NCBI RefSeq assembly: GCF_024449025.1
Contig: NZ_JAHLKM010000002.1
Span: 248,001-312,000 of the forward strand
Direction of reading: 5' to 3'
Source of the DNA: Natronomonas aquatica
GTDB taxonomy: Archaea; Halobacteriota; Halobacteria; Halobacteriales; Haloarculaceae
DNA: 64,000 bases
The notes under the pieces were generated by a model. It made no database searches. It worked only from the letters and a program-made list of their open reading frames with translations, and was not told the origin of the DNA. Shown here one piece after another: positions 52,402 to 62,428 of this stretch. How positions within the stretch are numbered: position 1 is the first letter of the stretch; each line of letters starts with the position of its first letter. The position numbers and the translations under genes were made by a program.

Positions 52402-53268
52402 ATGCACGGCGTCGTCACGCGGAACGAGGAGGAGACTGAATGGCCCGACTTCGACCGGAGCTTCTATGAAGTCAAGGACGTCTCGGGACGATCCGCCGAA
52501 CCCCTCGAGGGGACGGTGAGCATGATCTCCTGTTTCGGTGACAACGCCGCCGCCGAGGAGGAGCCCGACCTCGTCCCCGTCACTCCCGACGGTCAGCGGG
52601 CGACCCGCGAGCGGACCTACTTCGATTGGGCGTACATCTGTCCGACCCACGACGGCTACCGCGAAGGGCTACTCGAGATCGTCGAGGACTGTACCGCGGT
52701 GACGCCGGACGTGCGGCTCGACGACATCGGGTTCCCGCGCCCGGAGTATTGCTACTGTGACCGCTGTAACGAACGGTTCGAGAGGTGGGCCCGGACCCGT
52801 CACGAGGACGGTGAAGGGCCCCCGCCCGAAGAGACGACGATCGAGGACCGCTACGCGTGGCGTGCCGACGTGATCAAGTCGTTCGTTCGGGACGCGGCCG
52901 ATCGGATCCCCGGTCGGCTCTATATGACGCTGTACCCGGATCCATACGAGGGCCACCTCTACGAGCGGGCGGGAATCGACCTCGAAGCGATCGAACCGTT
53001 CGTCGACGAGTTCGTCGTGCCGCTGTACGACACCTACTACGGGACGACCTACTGGCTGGAGACGATCGCCCGGGGGTTCGAGGACCGCCTGAACACGCCG
53101 TTCAGCCTCGAGTTGTACGCGGTCGATGTCGACGTCGACAACCTGATCCACGCGATCGAGGTCGCCGGGAGCTACGGCGAATCGGTGCTCTTCGGGTACG
53201 ACGCCGCCAACGCCCGGGCGGCGCTCCGACGGATGGATGCCGACCGCCGCGATGGCGTGGAGTGGTGA
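52402..53268 (+). CDS. TIM-barrel-like hypothetical protein with cysteine motif
   Basis: The 288-residue protein has alternating strands and helices and a conserved-looking core: FDWAYICPTHDGYREGLLEIVED, RLDDIGFPRPEYCYCDRCNERF, RLYMTLYPDPYEG and FVDEFVVPLYDTYYGTTYW. The DIGFP...YCYCDRC segment resembles putative glycoside-hydrolase-like barrels, where a YCxCxxC patch follows a catalytic-strand acid. I assign no substrate. It stands alone between the peptide gene and a convergent Nudix gene. Confidence 0.75.
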   Translation: MHGVVTRNEEETEWPDFDRSFYEVKDVSGRSAEPLEGTVSMISCFGDNAAAEEEPDLVPVTPDGQRATRERTYFDWAYICPTHDGYREGLLEIVEDCTAVTPDVRLDDIGFPRPEYCYCDRCNERFERWARTRHEDGEGPPPEETTIEDRYAWRADVIKSFVRDAADRIPGRLYMTLYPDPYEGHLYERAGIDLEAIEPFVDEFVVPLYDTYYGTTYWLETIARGFEDRLNTPFSLELYAVDVDVDNLIHAIEVAGSYGESVLFGYDAANARAALRRMDADRRDGVEW

Positions 53269-53295
53269 GCACCCCCGACCCGACGCCCGGTATCG

Positions 53296-53862
53296 TTATG
53301 TTACCGCGCGTGCGGCCTCGATGAGGTCGCCCCGGTCGCGGGTGTCTTCGGGCATCCCGTCCGGATCGAACCACCGCGCGTCGCTGATCTCCCCGTCCGG
53401 ATCCGAGACCGCCGTCTCGGTCGTCTCCGCGGTCGCATGAAAGACGGGGAGCAGCCCCCAGGTATCACAGCCGCGACAGTTGATCTCGACGCGAGCCACC
53501 ATCGCGAGCCCCCGGTAGGTGGCCCCGATGCCGGCCTCCTCTTCGAGTTCGCGCTCGGCGGTCTCCCGGAACGACTCGGAGCCGTCGACGCCGCCACCGG
53601 GCAGGACCCACAGGTCGACGCCCTCGTGTCTGACCAAGAGGAGTTCGCCGCCCTCCCGGCGGACGAGGGTGTGAACGCCGTAAGGCGTCCCGTGCCGTCG
53701 GATTCGGGTGGCGAGCGTGCGGAACCGGGCTCTCGAGACTCGCTTCCGGTAGGTGCGTCGGATGCCCTCATCACCGTATCGCTCCGACAGCCGGTGGGCG
53801 GCCCGTTCGGCCCGGCGTTCGGCCTCCTCGGCGAGGTACCACAACCCGTCTATAGACGTCAT
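53296..53862 (-). CDS. Nudix hydrolase
   Basis: The 188-residue protein has a basic helical N-terminus (about 1-55) and a Nudix domain with the box GGGVDGSESFRETAERELEEEAGI, whose REXXEEXG core is intact. The start of the domain is YGVHTLVRREGGELLLVRHEG. It should hydrolyse nucleoside diphosphate-linked compounds; specificity is unknown. An in-frame ATG at 53877 would add five residues; 53862 was chosen as the more compact start. Confidence 0.86.
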   Translation of the reverse strand: MTSIDGLWYLAEEAERRAERAAHRLSERYGDEGIRRTYRKRVSRARFRTLATRIRRHGTPYGVHTLVRREGGELLLVRHEGVDLWVLPGGGVDGSESFRETAERELEEEAGIGATYRGLAMVARVEINCRGCDTWGLLPVFHATAETTETAVSDPDGEISDARWFDPDGMPEDTRDRGDLIEAARAVT

Positions 53863-54059
53863 CCCGACCACCCCCATCGGCGTATCGGCCCCGTCTCGGT
53901 CGGAGGGAGGGACCGCAGGACAGCGGGACGTAACATACGATCGCTTAGACGTCGATCGCTGAAAAACTGTTCGAAGGGGGCGGGTGGACCGATCGGCTCG
54001 AATTCCGATATTCGACGCTGAAGCGACGGGCTTTTTCGGTACCGACGAAAAGCGGACGT

Positions 54060-54248
54060 ATGGCATTTGAAAAGGGCGATCGCGTGGTATTCCACGACAA
54101 ACACAGCGAGTACGACGGTGAAACAGGCGAGGTAACGCAGGTCTCCGAGACGATGTTCGGCGACAACACCTACATCGTCGAGTTCGAGGAGGGACAGGAG
54201 GCCGGGATCGCCGAGGAATCCCTCGAGACGGCCGAGGGCGACGAGTGA
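54060..54248 (+). CDS. Small KOW/SH3-like haloarchaeal protein
   Basis: The 62-residue acidic protein, MAFEKGDRVVFHDKHSEYDG at the start, has the strand-turn pattern of small SH3 or KOW-like domains (GDRVVF, GETGEVTQV, NTYIVEF). I recognise it as a widespread small haloarchaeal protein without known role. The DUF54 RNA-binding gene starts 4 bp after its stop, so the two are cotranscribed, which hints at RNA-related function. Confidence 0.72.
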   Translation: MAFEKGDRVVFHDKHSEYDGETGEVTQVSETMFGDNTYIVEFEEGQEAGIAEESLETAEGDE

Positions 54249-54252
54249 ACCG

Positions 54253-54696
54253 ATGAGCGCCGTCCCGTTCCACTACGTCGACCTCCGGACGTTCTGCTAT
54301 GCGACGGAGGACGAAAAGCGGGTCGAGACGGCGCTTCGGACCTTCCTCCCCGAGGAGACGGAGATCGACAGCGACGCGACCGAGGGACACTACGGCGATC
54401 GGATCCTGGTTCTCTCGGTGCGACTCGAGCGGGCCGACGACGTCCGGTACGTCCTCTCGAAGCTGACCGAACTCGGCTCGTTCGATCGGCTCCTCTCGGA
54501 ACTCGAAGACCGGATCGACGACAACTGCGCCTTCTTCATCCAGCTGGACAAACAGGCCGCCTACCGGGGGGACGTCGAACTCGGCGACGGTCTCATGCTC
54601 CGCGGGAAGGTCGAGGCCTACCCGGCGACGAAGGATCGGGCGATCGAGACCGCCAGCGAGGCCCTCGCGGCCCTCGAAGCACAGACGGACAGGTAA
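54253..54696 (+). CDS. RNA-binding protein of the DUF54/COG1325 family
   Basis: The 147-residue protein matches the archaeal family often annotated as exosome-associated RNA-binding protein: VPFHYVDLRTFCYATEDEKRV at the start, EGHYGDRILVLSVRLERAD in the middle and FFIQLDKQAAYRGDVEL near residue 95. The role is inferred from family annotation. It directly follows the small SH3-like gene. Confidence 0.82.
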   Translation: MSAVPFHYVDLRTFCYATEDEKRVETALRTFLPEETEIDSDATEGHYGDRILVLSVRLERADDVRYVLSKLTELGSFDRLLSELEDRIDDNCAFFIQLDKQAAYRGDVELGDGLMLRGKVEAYPATKDRAIETASEALAALEAQTDR

Positions 54697-54738
54697 TCGA
54701 CGGACTCTCGACGTTTTCCCGGACCCGTCGGCGGGTAG

Positions 54739-54750
54739 TCTTATATGTAT
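54739..54750 (+). promoter_or_regulatory. TATA box of the DUF1508 protein gene
   Basis: CTTATATGTATG lies 22-33 bp before the ATG at 54772, in an otherwise GC-rich spacer. Its spacing fits a leaderless transcript. Confidence 0.55.
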
Positions 54751-54771
54751 GTGTGATGTTCATGATAATGT

Positions 54772-55425
54772 ATGACAGAAGAGACGATCCACGAGGAAAA
54801 ACGGACCCGGAGCCGGAAAGGAATCGCATCGTACCTACACCGGATCGCGAACGCGCTCGGCCGCGGCGAACGCGTCCCCGCCGACGAGAACCAGACCGTG
54901 ACCGTCGACCCGCCGGCCAGACCCACGCTCGAGACCGACATCGAACGCGACGGCGACACGCTCAGTCTCGAGATCGAGATGGAGTGGGACGGGACCGACA
55001 GCGAGGTCGAGACCGACACGAACGCCAGCAAGGCGGCCTTCCGGCGGTACGTCGACAGCGAGGACAAACACCGCTGGCGGCTGGTCCACGACAACGGCAA
55101 CATCATCGCCGACGGCGGCGAAGGATACGCCTCGAAACAGAAGGCGACACAGGGGATCGAAAGCGTCAGATCGAACGCTCCCGGCGCCGCGGTGGTCGAT
55201 CTCTCTAGCGAAGAGTCGATCGATAGCCCCGATGACGGAAGCGACGCCGTCTTCGAGCTGTTCGAGGATTCGGCCGGCGAGTATCGATGGCGGTTGGTCC
55301 ACGACAACGGCAACATCATCGCCGACGGCGGACAGGGCTACTCGTCGAAACAGAAGGCGAAACAGGGCCTCCGGAGCGTCAAGCGGAACGTTCCCGGGGC
55401 AGCCGTCGAGGACGCAGACGAGTAG
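54772..55425 (+). CDS. Amphi-Trp plus two DUF1508 (YegP-like) domains
   Basis: The 217-residue protein has a basic, helical N-terminus (residues 1-40), a short strand-rich block with LSLEIEMEWDG that fits the amphi-Trp motif, and two DUF1508 repeats (about 90-140 and 162-212). Each repeat contains the identical YRWRLVHDNGNIIADGG or HRWRLVHDNGNIIADGG string and a SKQKA.QG turn. DUF1508 proteins are small and widespread but of unknown role. The near-identical repeats suggest fairly recent internal duplication or gene conversion. Confidence 0.83.
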   Translation: MTEETIHEEKRTRSRKGIASYLHRIANALGRGERVPADENQTVTVDPPARPTLETDIERDGDTLSLEIEMEWDGTDSEVETDTNASKAAFRRYVDSEDKHRWRLVHDNGNIIADGGEGYASKQKATQGIESVRSNAPGAAVVDLSSEESIDSPDDGSDAVFELFEDSAGEYRWRLVHDNGNIIADGGQGYSSKQKAKQGLRSVKRNVPGAAVEDADE

Positions 55426-55606
55426 AACCGTAGGGGAAAGGAGGCGCTGGGAAGATCGACACTGTTTACGCTGATCGTATTCGATAGGACCCCGGTTTTC
55501 ACCACTGAATACCCCGGGTTCCCCTCGAACTCACTGTCCGAGTTCGACCGAGCTATAAAATGGGTATCCCTCCTTGTTCCGAAACGAGACGGTCCTCGTA
55601 CCAACC

Positions 55607-55936
55607 ATGATACAGGTTTCCGACGAACTCCGCGACGTGTGTGTCGGCGCAACAGTGAACCTGTTCGTTTCCGTCGGGGAGACCTCCAGACGGCTCAAAG
55701 GGGAGGTCTACGAGACCAGAGAACGCGGCGAGAACGGCGACGTCGTTGAGGTCCGGATCACCGAAGGTGCACCCGGCGATTCGGATATCGTCTTCTGGCT
55801 CGGGTTCGCCGAGGAAGCGACCTACATGCTGCCGCTGGACGCCTACGACGATCGGCTCGTCTACGTCGAGTACCGTCACAACGGTGCCAGAACGGGCCTC
55901 AACGTCCGGACCGTCCGGGAGGTCGGGGTCCGGTGA
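55607..55936 (+). CDS. Hypothetical beta-rich protein
   Basis: The 109-residue acidic protein has repeated short strands (VGATVNLFVSVGETSRRLKG, VVEVRITEGAPGD, RLVYVEYRHNGARTGLNV), suggesting a small beta-barrel. No family is recognised. ATG 55607 is chosen because the frame upstream is less plausible and the sequence before it contains only a short TATA-like stretch. The gene stands alone. Confidence 0.68.
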   Translation: MIQVSDELRDVCVGATVNLFVSVGETSRRLKGEVYETRERGENGDVVEVRITEGAPGDSDIVFWLGFAEEATYMLPLDAYDDRLVYVEYRHNGARTGLNVRTVREVGVR

Positions 55937-56004
55937 GTCGGAAGGCCGCCGTCTCCGTTCCGTCGCACCGCTTTTACTCGTGTGTCGCGTAGTGTCGCCC
56001 GGAT

Positions 56005-56349
56005 ATGCTCCGGATTCGCGGCTCAGCGGGGGGAACTGCACTGACCGGGACGCTGTACGAACCCGGCGAGAACCCGCCGACGTTCCGCGGCGCGCCCGAC
56101 GACGAGGCGCCGTACGTGTGGGTCTGTGATTCCTTTTATGAGGTCGAAAGCGGCGGGCAGACACAGACCCTTGAGGGCCGGGAGATCCAGGTCGCCTTCG
56201 AGTCGCCGATGCCGCGTGGGTTCGAAGACAAAGCGCACGCGATCGACGCCGCGACGGCGCACGTCCGGACGCAGTTCGCCCGCCTCGGGGTCGACGAGTC
56301 GGCCGTCGACGTCGACGTCCTCGAGGTAGCCGACGACCCGACCGCGTAA
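56005..56349 (+). CDS. Hypothetical haloarchaeal protein
   Basis: The 114-residue protein has a strand-rich N-terminus (MLRIRGSAGGTALTGTLYEP), a PYVWVCDSFYEVESGGQ middle and a helical end FEDKAHAIDAATAHVRTQFARL. It resembles a conserved haloarchaeal protein of unknown function, but I cannot give a domain name with certainty. It is convergent with nurA, with an inverted repeat in the spacer. Confidence 0.7.
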   Translation: MLRIRGSAGGTALTGTLYEPGENPPTFRGAPDDEAPYVWVCDSFYEVESGGQTQTLEGREIQVAFESPMPRGFEDKAHAIDAATAHVRTQFARLGVDESAVDVDVLEVADDPTA

Positions 56350-56359
56350 CTCATGGGGA

Positions 56360-56445
56360 GTATCGTAGCCAGCCGGAGCGTTTCAGGCCCGACTTCCGGT
56401 ACTGTGAACCGGCTCCTCGCGGTGCGTCGTGAACTCCTACGATAC
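56360..56445. repeat. Inverted repeat flanking the spacer between convergent genes
   Basis: GTATCGTAG (56360-56368) and CTACGATAC (56437-56445) are exact reverse complements, with GGGG and CCCC near their outer ends. Inside, AGCCGG and CCGGCT can also pair. The element fills most of the 101-bp spacer and could fold as a bidirectional terminator or small RNA. Confidence 0.4.
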
Positions 56446-56450
56446 CCCCA

Positions 56451-57695
56451 TCACGCCACAAGTCCCCACCGTTCGTCGTCGTAGGACCGGTCGCGGTCGG
56501 CGTCGAACCGTCGTTCTATCGCCCGTGTGAGCGCGGCCTTCTCCTCGCGGCTGATCCGGGCCAACTCGTCGGCTTTCGAGACCGCAAGTGGGGGTCCGCC
56601 CCCGTGGGCGATATCCCGCAGTACCTGCATCGTCAGCGCCTCCCGTGTTTCGGAGTCGCGTGTGAACACGGCGGGCGCCTCGATCCGGAACAGAAGCTCC
56701 TCGCGGGGGTCGTACACACAGAAGAACGTCACCTCGTAGTCGGCGGGATCGCGCTCCCGCTCGAGCCCGAGAGCGTCGCCGTCGGCCGACAGCGGTTCGT
56801 CGACGCCACACCGGGAGACGAACCAGTCGGTGAAGGTCAACTGGTCGGTCAGCGGTTCGCCGTCGACGTCGGTCCGCCGCAGGACGCGCTCGAAGAGGGC
56901 GGCGTCGTCGGCCCAGGGGGCCCGTTTCTGCCGGCGGAGCGTCCTGGTTATCGCTTTCGAACTCCCGTTTTTGACGAAACCGACAAGCGGGACGCCCCGG
57001 TCGGCAAAGCGCTCGACCAGATCGATGTAGCTCGCGACGACGTCCCGGGGGCGTTCGGCCTCGGCGAGGAGATCAGCGAGTTCGGGGTGTCGGTCCGTCC
57101 ACGCCAGCAGCCCTTTCGGGTAGATCGGCCCGTCGAGGACGAGGAGATCCTCGACGACCTCGGCCTGCGTTTCGGCGTGGTTCACCTCCGCGAGATACAG
57201 CGACAGCGCGTGGACGACTGCCTCCTCGTAGCGGCTGACGCGTGGCGCCTGTAGCACCCGTCCCTTCGAGTAGCCGCCGTCGAACATCGTCCAGTCGTCC
57301 TCCCCGCAGTCGACGGTCGCGTCGTTGGAGTGGACCGTCGCCACCACTGTCCGCGAGCGGTGCAGCTCCAGCTCCGAGGGGACGGACGCCATCGCCGCCT
57401 GTGCCACGTCGAGGACGAGGCCGTTCGTGAACGTCGTCGGGTTGATCGTTCCCGAATCGAGCCCGTGTTGGGTCGGAAACGGCGCCTCCTGGAGGGCGGC
57501 GTCCTCGATCTCGATCCGCCGGCGGCGAAGCTGGTCCAGCGGTTCGAGGACCCGCCGGTCACCGTCCCACAGCGGGTCGAGGAACTCCGCGAAGACCGTC
57601 TCGGCGAAGTCATCGTGGTCGGTCGAATCGACGCGCTGGCTGATCCGGCCCGCGAGCTGTGCGATGCCGTCGAAGTGGACCGGGTCGAGGGTCAT
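56451..57695 (-). CDS. nurA: NurA-type nuclease
   Basis: The 414-residue protein matches the archaeal NurA nuclease: a catalytic DWTMFDGGYSKGRVL segment, VVHALSLYLAEVNHAETQAEV, LVLDGPIYPKGLLAW with a second acidic site, and VPLVGFVKNGSSKAITR. NurA works with the HerA helicase in end resection of DNA breaks. herA is not in the window. The length and order of the motifs are normal for the family. Confidence 0.88.
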   Translation of the reverse strand: MTLDPVHFDGIAQLAGRISQRVDSTDHDDFAETVFAEFLDPLWDGDRRVLEPLDQLRRRRIEIEDAALQEAPFPTQHGLDSGTINPTTFTNGLVLDVAQAAMASVPSELELHRSRTVVATVHSNDATVDCGEDDWTMFDGGYSKGRVLQAPRVSRYEEAVVHALSLYLAEVNHAETQAEVVEDLLVLDGPIYPKGLLAWTDRHPELADLLAEAERPRDVVASYIDLVERFADRGVPLVGFVKNGSSKAITRTLRRQKRAPWADDAALFERVLRRTDVDGEPLTDQLTFTDWFVSRCGVDEPLSADGDALGLERERDPADYEVTFFCVYDPREELLFRIEAPAVFTRDSETREALTMQVLRDIAHGGGPPLAVSKADELARISREEKAALTRAIERRFDADRDRSYDDERWGLVA

Positions 57696-57735
57696 ACGCC
57701 GTCTGGGGCGCTCTGGCTCATAAAACGTCGGCCGA

Positions 57736-58611
57736 TCACCCTAACTCGCCGGCGACGGCCGTCGCCATCGTGTCGCTGTTGTAGTCGGCGCCGGTCTTCC
57801 CGTCCGGTGTCAGGACGATGAGGCCGGCGTGGCCCTCTGTGAGGCCGCCGAACTCGTCGATCGCCGTCCGCGCGGCCGATCCGGCGTCGTGGCCGTCCTC
57901 GAGCAGTTCGACGGCCCGCCGCGAGAGGGTGTGTCGGGCGATATCCTCGCCGGCCCCGGTCGCGGAGACGCCGCCGGCTCCGGTACAGTAGAACCCCGAA
58001 CCGACCTGCGGGACGTCGCCGACGCGACCGGCGAGGGCGAACCATCGGCCGCCGGTCGACGTCGCGGCGGCCGTCCGTTCGCCGTCGGTGGCGACCGCGC
58101 CGACCGTATCGTGGTCCCGCTCGGCGGGGCCGCCGAACCGCTCTCGGACCCACGTCGCCTGCGCTTCGATCCCGTCCGGCGGCCTCTCGCCGAGGTCCTC
58201 CCAGCGCGTTCGGGTTCGGTCCGTCCATAGGTCGACATCGGTCTCGACCCCGTACGCGTCGGCCAGATCGACGGCGTGAACGCCCGAAACCAGGACGTGT
58301 GGTGTCTCCGATCGGACGACTACCGCGACGTCGATCGCGTGTTCGACGCCGGGCATGCCACAGGCTGCCCCGACACTGCGGTCCTCGCGCATGATCCCTG
58401 CGTCGGTCCGGATGTACCCATCCGACTGGACGGCGCTCCCCCTGCCGGCGTTGAAGCGTGGGTCCGACTCGAGCGCCCCGAGGGCCGTCCGGACCGCATC
58501 GATCGGTGATTCCGCCTCGCTTCCGGCTTCCGCGGCCGAATCGAGCGCTCGCTGCCGGGTCTCCGGATCCGCCGGGGCCGTCCCGGCGCCCCCGTGGACG
58601 ATGACTCGCAT
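57736..58611 (-). CDS. Isoaspartyl peptidase/L-asparaginase (Ntn hydrolase)
   Basis: The 291-residue protein begins MRVIVHGGAGTAPADPETRQ and has the self-cleaving site HDTVGAVATDG, with Thr169 as the new N-terminal nucleophile. GSGFYCTGAGGVSATGAGED forms the substrate site. The family removes aspartate from isoaspartyl peptides or hydrolyses asparagine. An in-frame ATG at 58635 is possible but 58611 fits the family. It is divergent from icd. Confidence 0.88.
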   Translation of the reverse strand: MRVIVHGGAGTAPADPETRQRALDSAAEAGSEAESPIDAVRTALGALESDPRFNAGRGSAVQSDGYIRTDAGIMREDRSVGAACGMPGVEHAIDVAVVVRSETPHVLVSGVHAVDLADAYGVETDVDLWTDRTRTRWEDLGERPPDGIEAQATWVRERFGGPAERDHDTVGAVATDGERTAAATSTGGRWFALAGRVGDVPQVGSGFYCTGAGGVSATGAGEDIARHTLSRRAVELLEDGHDAGSAARTAIDEFGGLTEGHAGLIVLTPDGKTGADYNSDTMATAVAGELG

Positions 58612-58722
58612 GCCCGACCGTCGTCCCGTTGGCACTTATTTCTTCTAACTATCACGATCGTTATTTATAGATACGCCGGGAGAACGGTACGCCTTTCATG
58701 GCCCCCTTCAAAACCGTCCGGT

Positions 58723-59979
<1,257 letters not shown>

Positions 59980-60102
59980 GACGGCGGGACCGAACCTCGT
60001 TCCGTTTCTGTCCTGGGCAACGCTGGGGCTGAGCCACCGGATCCGGACAGAGACGTCTACCCGTCGAATCCAACCGCAGTGATCCCGACGCCGCGTCGGG
60101 TG

Positions 60103-60441
60103 TTACTCCGCCCAATCGGGATCCGTCCGCGCCGGCGAGAAGACGTCGATCCCGCGAACGACGGTGTCGCCGCGGTTCTCTACCCCGTGGGGTTCCCCGC
60201 CCGGGATGACGAACGAGTCGCCCGCAGAGAGCGTCACCGTCCCCTCATCCGAGAGGAACGTCAACTCGCCCTCGTAGAGGTACCCGATCTGCTCGTGGGG
60301 ATGGTCGTGTTTCGGAACGGCCGCGCCGGGTTCGATCTCGAACTCCTGCATGCTCGTCTCTTCGCCGTCGACGAGCTTCGTCAGGTGGACGTTTTCGACC
60401 GCTTCGACCGAGTCTTTATCGGACAGTCCGATGTGCTCCAT
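60103..60441 (-). CDS. Single-domain cupin protein
   Basis: The 112-residue protein has both cupin motifs: PKHDHPHEQIGYLYEGELTF with two His and a Glu, and GDSFVIPGGEPHGVENRG with the last His. It is a small metal-binding beta-barrel; the substrate is unknown. It lies between icd and proS, transcribed with the latter's strand but likely independent. Confidence 0.86.
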   Translation of the reverse strand: MEHIGLSDKDSVEAVENVHLTKLVDGEETSMQEFEIEPGAAVPKHDHPHEQIGYLYEGELTFLSDEGTVTLSAGDSFVIPGGEPHGVENRGDTVVRGIDVFSPARTDPDWAE

Positions 60442-60501
60442 AGGCGCCTATCACCCCCGGTCGAAATAAAAACGGGGGATCCATTCCCGCCCGTCCCCGG
60501 T

Positions 60502-61950
60502 TCAGTAGGATTTCGCGAAGTAGGCGGTTTCGGTCGCGTCCTCGCCACAGATCCCGCAGGTGTCGTGGATCGGTTCCTCCTCGGTGTCGAGCGGGAGCAT
60601 CACGATCTCGGCGGCGATCTCGTCTTTGATAACCGCCTCGCAGTCCTCGTCGCCGCACCAGCCCGTCTTGACGTAGCCGCCGTGTTGGCCGATCGTGCCG
60701 AGGATCTCGCCGCGGCCGTGGGCCTCACGGACGTTCTCTTCGAGATTCTCTTCGGCGGCCGCATAGAGTTTGGCGTAGACGGTCTCGAGGGCCTCGTCGA
60801 CCGATCCGACGATCCCCTCCCGATCCGCGCTCTCCGTTTCGCCGTCCGGCCGGTGGACGAGCGTCGCCTCGCTGTCCTCGACCTCGTTGGGACCGATCTC
60901 GATCCGGAGCGGGACGCCGTTGAGTTCGTGTTCGTTGAACTTGAAGCCGGGATTGCGCTCGTCGCGGTCGTCGAGTTCGGCGCGGAACTCCTCGTCGAGT
61001 TCGGCGGCGAGGTCGGCGGCGTACTCCCGGACGCTCTCTTCGGTTTCGGCCTGCCAGATCGGGACGACGACGACCTGCGTCGGGGCCAGCGCCGGCGGCA
61101 GGACGAGCCCCTGATCGTCCGAGTGGGTCATGATGAGCGCGCCGAGCGCGCGCCAGGACAGCCCCCACGAGGTGGTGTGGGCGATCCGCTCGTTTTCGTC
61201 CTCGTCGGTGTAGGTGATGTCGAACGCCTCGGCGAAGGAGGTCCCGAGGTGGTGGCTCGTCCCGGCCTGCACCGACTTGCCGTCCGGCATCAGCGCCTCG
61301 ATGGTCGTCGTCGTGTGCGCGCCGGGGAACTTGTCGTGTTCGGGCTTCCGGCCGAGCATACCGGGGATGGCCATCACCTCCTCGTAGAGCCGTTCGTACT
61401 GGTGCAACCGGGTCATCGTCTCCTCCCAGGCGTCCTCGTGGGTCGCGTGGGCGGTGTGGCCCTCCTGCCAGAGGAACTCCTTCGTCCGGAAGAACGGTTT
61501 GGTTTCGGTGGCCTCCCAGCGGACGACCGAACACCACTGGTTGACCCGCAACGGGAGGTCCCGATAGCTGCGGACCCACTCGGCGATAAAGGGCGTGATG
61601 ATCGACTCGGAGGTCGGCCGGACGGCGAGGCGCTCTTCGAGTTCCTCGTGGCCGCCGTGGGTCACCCACGCGACCTCGGGGTCGAACCCCTCGACGATGT
61701 CCTTCTCCCGTTCGAGGTACGATTCGGGGATGAACATCGGGAAGTAGGCGTTCTGTACGCCGGTCTGTTTGAACCAGCCGTCCAGATGCTCCTTGAGCCG
61801 CTCCCAGATCGCGTAGCCGCGCGGGCGGGTAACGATGAACCCGCCCATCGGGGCGTAGTCCGCGAGGCCGGCTTTCTGGACGACCTCGGCGTACCACTCG
61901 CCGGGATTGTGTGCTTTGCTCTCCGTGATTCCGAGTTCTTGTTCACTCAT
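60502..61950 (-). CDS. proS: Prolyl-tRNA synthetase
   Basis: The 482-residue enzyme is the archaeal/eukaryote-type ProRS. The class II core includes VRWEATETKPFFRTKEFLWQEGHTAHA and HTTSWGLSWRALGALI, an anticodon-binding domain follows, and the C-terminal zinc domain has KTGWCGDEDCEAV and HDTCGICGED, ending in a Tyr (FAKSY) as usual. It charges tRNA(Pro). The start MSEQELGITESKAHNPGEWY is normal. It is divergent from the zinc-finger gene. Confidence 0.96.
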   Translation of the reverse strand: MSEQELGITESKAHNPGEWYAEVVQKAGLADYAPMGGFIVTRPRGYAIWERLKEHLDGWFKQTGVQNAYFPMFIPESYLEREKDIVEGFDPEVAWVTHGGHEELEERLAVRPTSESIITPFIAEWVRSYRDLPLRVNQWCSVVRWEATETKPFFRTKEFLWQEGHTAHATHEDAWEETMTRLHQYERLYEEVMAIPGMLGRKPEHDKFPGAHTTTTIEALMPDGKSVQAGTSHHLGTSFAEAFDITYTDEDENERIAHTTSWGLSWRALGALIMTHSDDQGLVLPPALAPTQVVVVPIWQAETEESVREYAADLAAELDEEFRAELDDRDERNPGFKFNEHELNGVPLRIEIGPNEVEDSEATLVHRPDGETESADREGIVGSVDEALETVYAKLYAAAEENLEENVREAHGRGEILGTIGQHGGYVKTGWCGDEDCEAVIKDEIAAEIVMLPLDTEEEPIHDTCGICGEDATETAYFAKSY

Positions 61951-62172
61951 GGTGTTTTTGCGTTCGCGTTCGGCTGTCGCTTCCGAACGGACTGGCGTTG
62001 GTGTCCGTTCGGCGGCGTGCGTTTATATACTGTCGGGATCTGCTCGTGTCCGATCGTCGTGTGAATGTTCCGGACGGAAGAGCGGACGACAGACACACTC
62101 CGGTGGACGGTTATCGGTTCAGAATCCGTAACGTCTCGAAGATTTATTTTACGAACCGTCGATGGTCGGGAT

Positions 62173-62364
62173 ATGGAGATTATCGATGGCGACAAGACGC
62201 GGTGTAGTCGGTGTGAGGACGTTATCTCGCTCGCCGAGGCGGTCGTTCTAGAGCGGCAGAACAACAAGGCGATGGAGAAGCCCCTCTGTGGGACGTGTTT
62301 CGAAAACGTCGGCGTTCCGAAGGGCTACGAGGTCGAACGGGACGTGACCTACCTGGAACGATAG
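62173..62364 (+). CDS. Small zinc-finger protein
   Basis: The 63-residue protein has two CxxC pairs, TRCSRCEDVIS and PLCGTCFENV, which should bind one zinc. It otherwise contains a short helix SLAEAVVLERQNNKAM. It is a common small haloarchaeal type; many such proteins affect metabolism or stress response, but its role is unknown. ATG 62173 is preferred because the frame upstream runs into the AT-rich promoter region of proS. Confidence 0.75.
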   Translation: MEIIDGDKTRCSRCEDVISLAEAVVLERQNNKAMEKPLCGTCFENVGVPKGYEVERDVTYLER

Positions 62365-62428
62365 CACGGCGTTCGGCCGTGTGGAATCCGAAACATCCTT
62401 TAGTTCTCTAATTAGATGTAATTATACG

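Noticed and set aside
60079-62064. A 661-codon open frame on the strand opposite proS and the cupin gene
   Set aside because: It is the antisense of well-supported genes; its Arg/Val/Gly-rich composition is the usual shadow in GC-rich halophile DNA.
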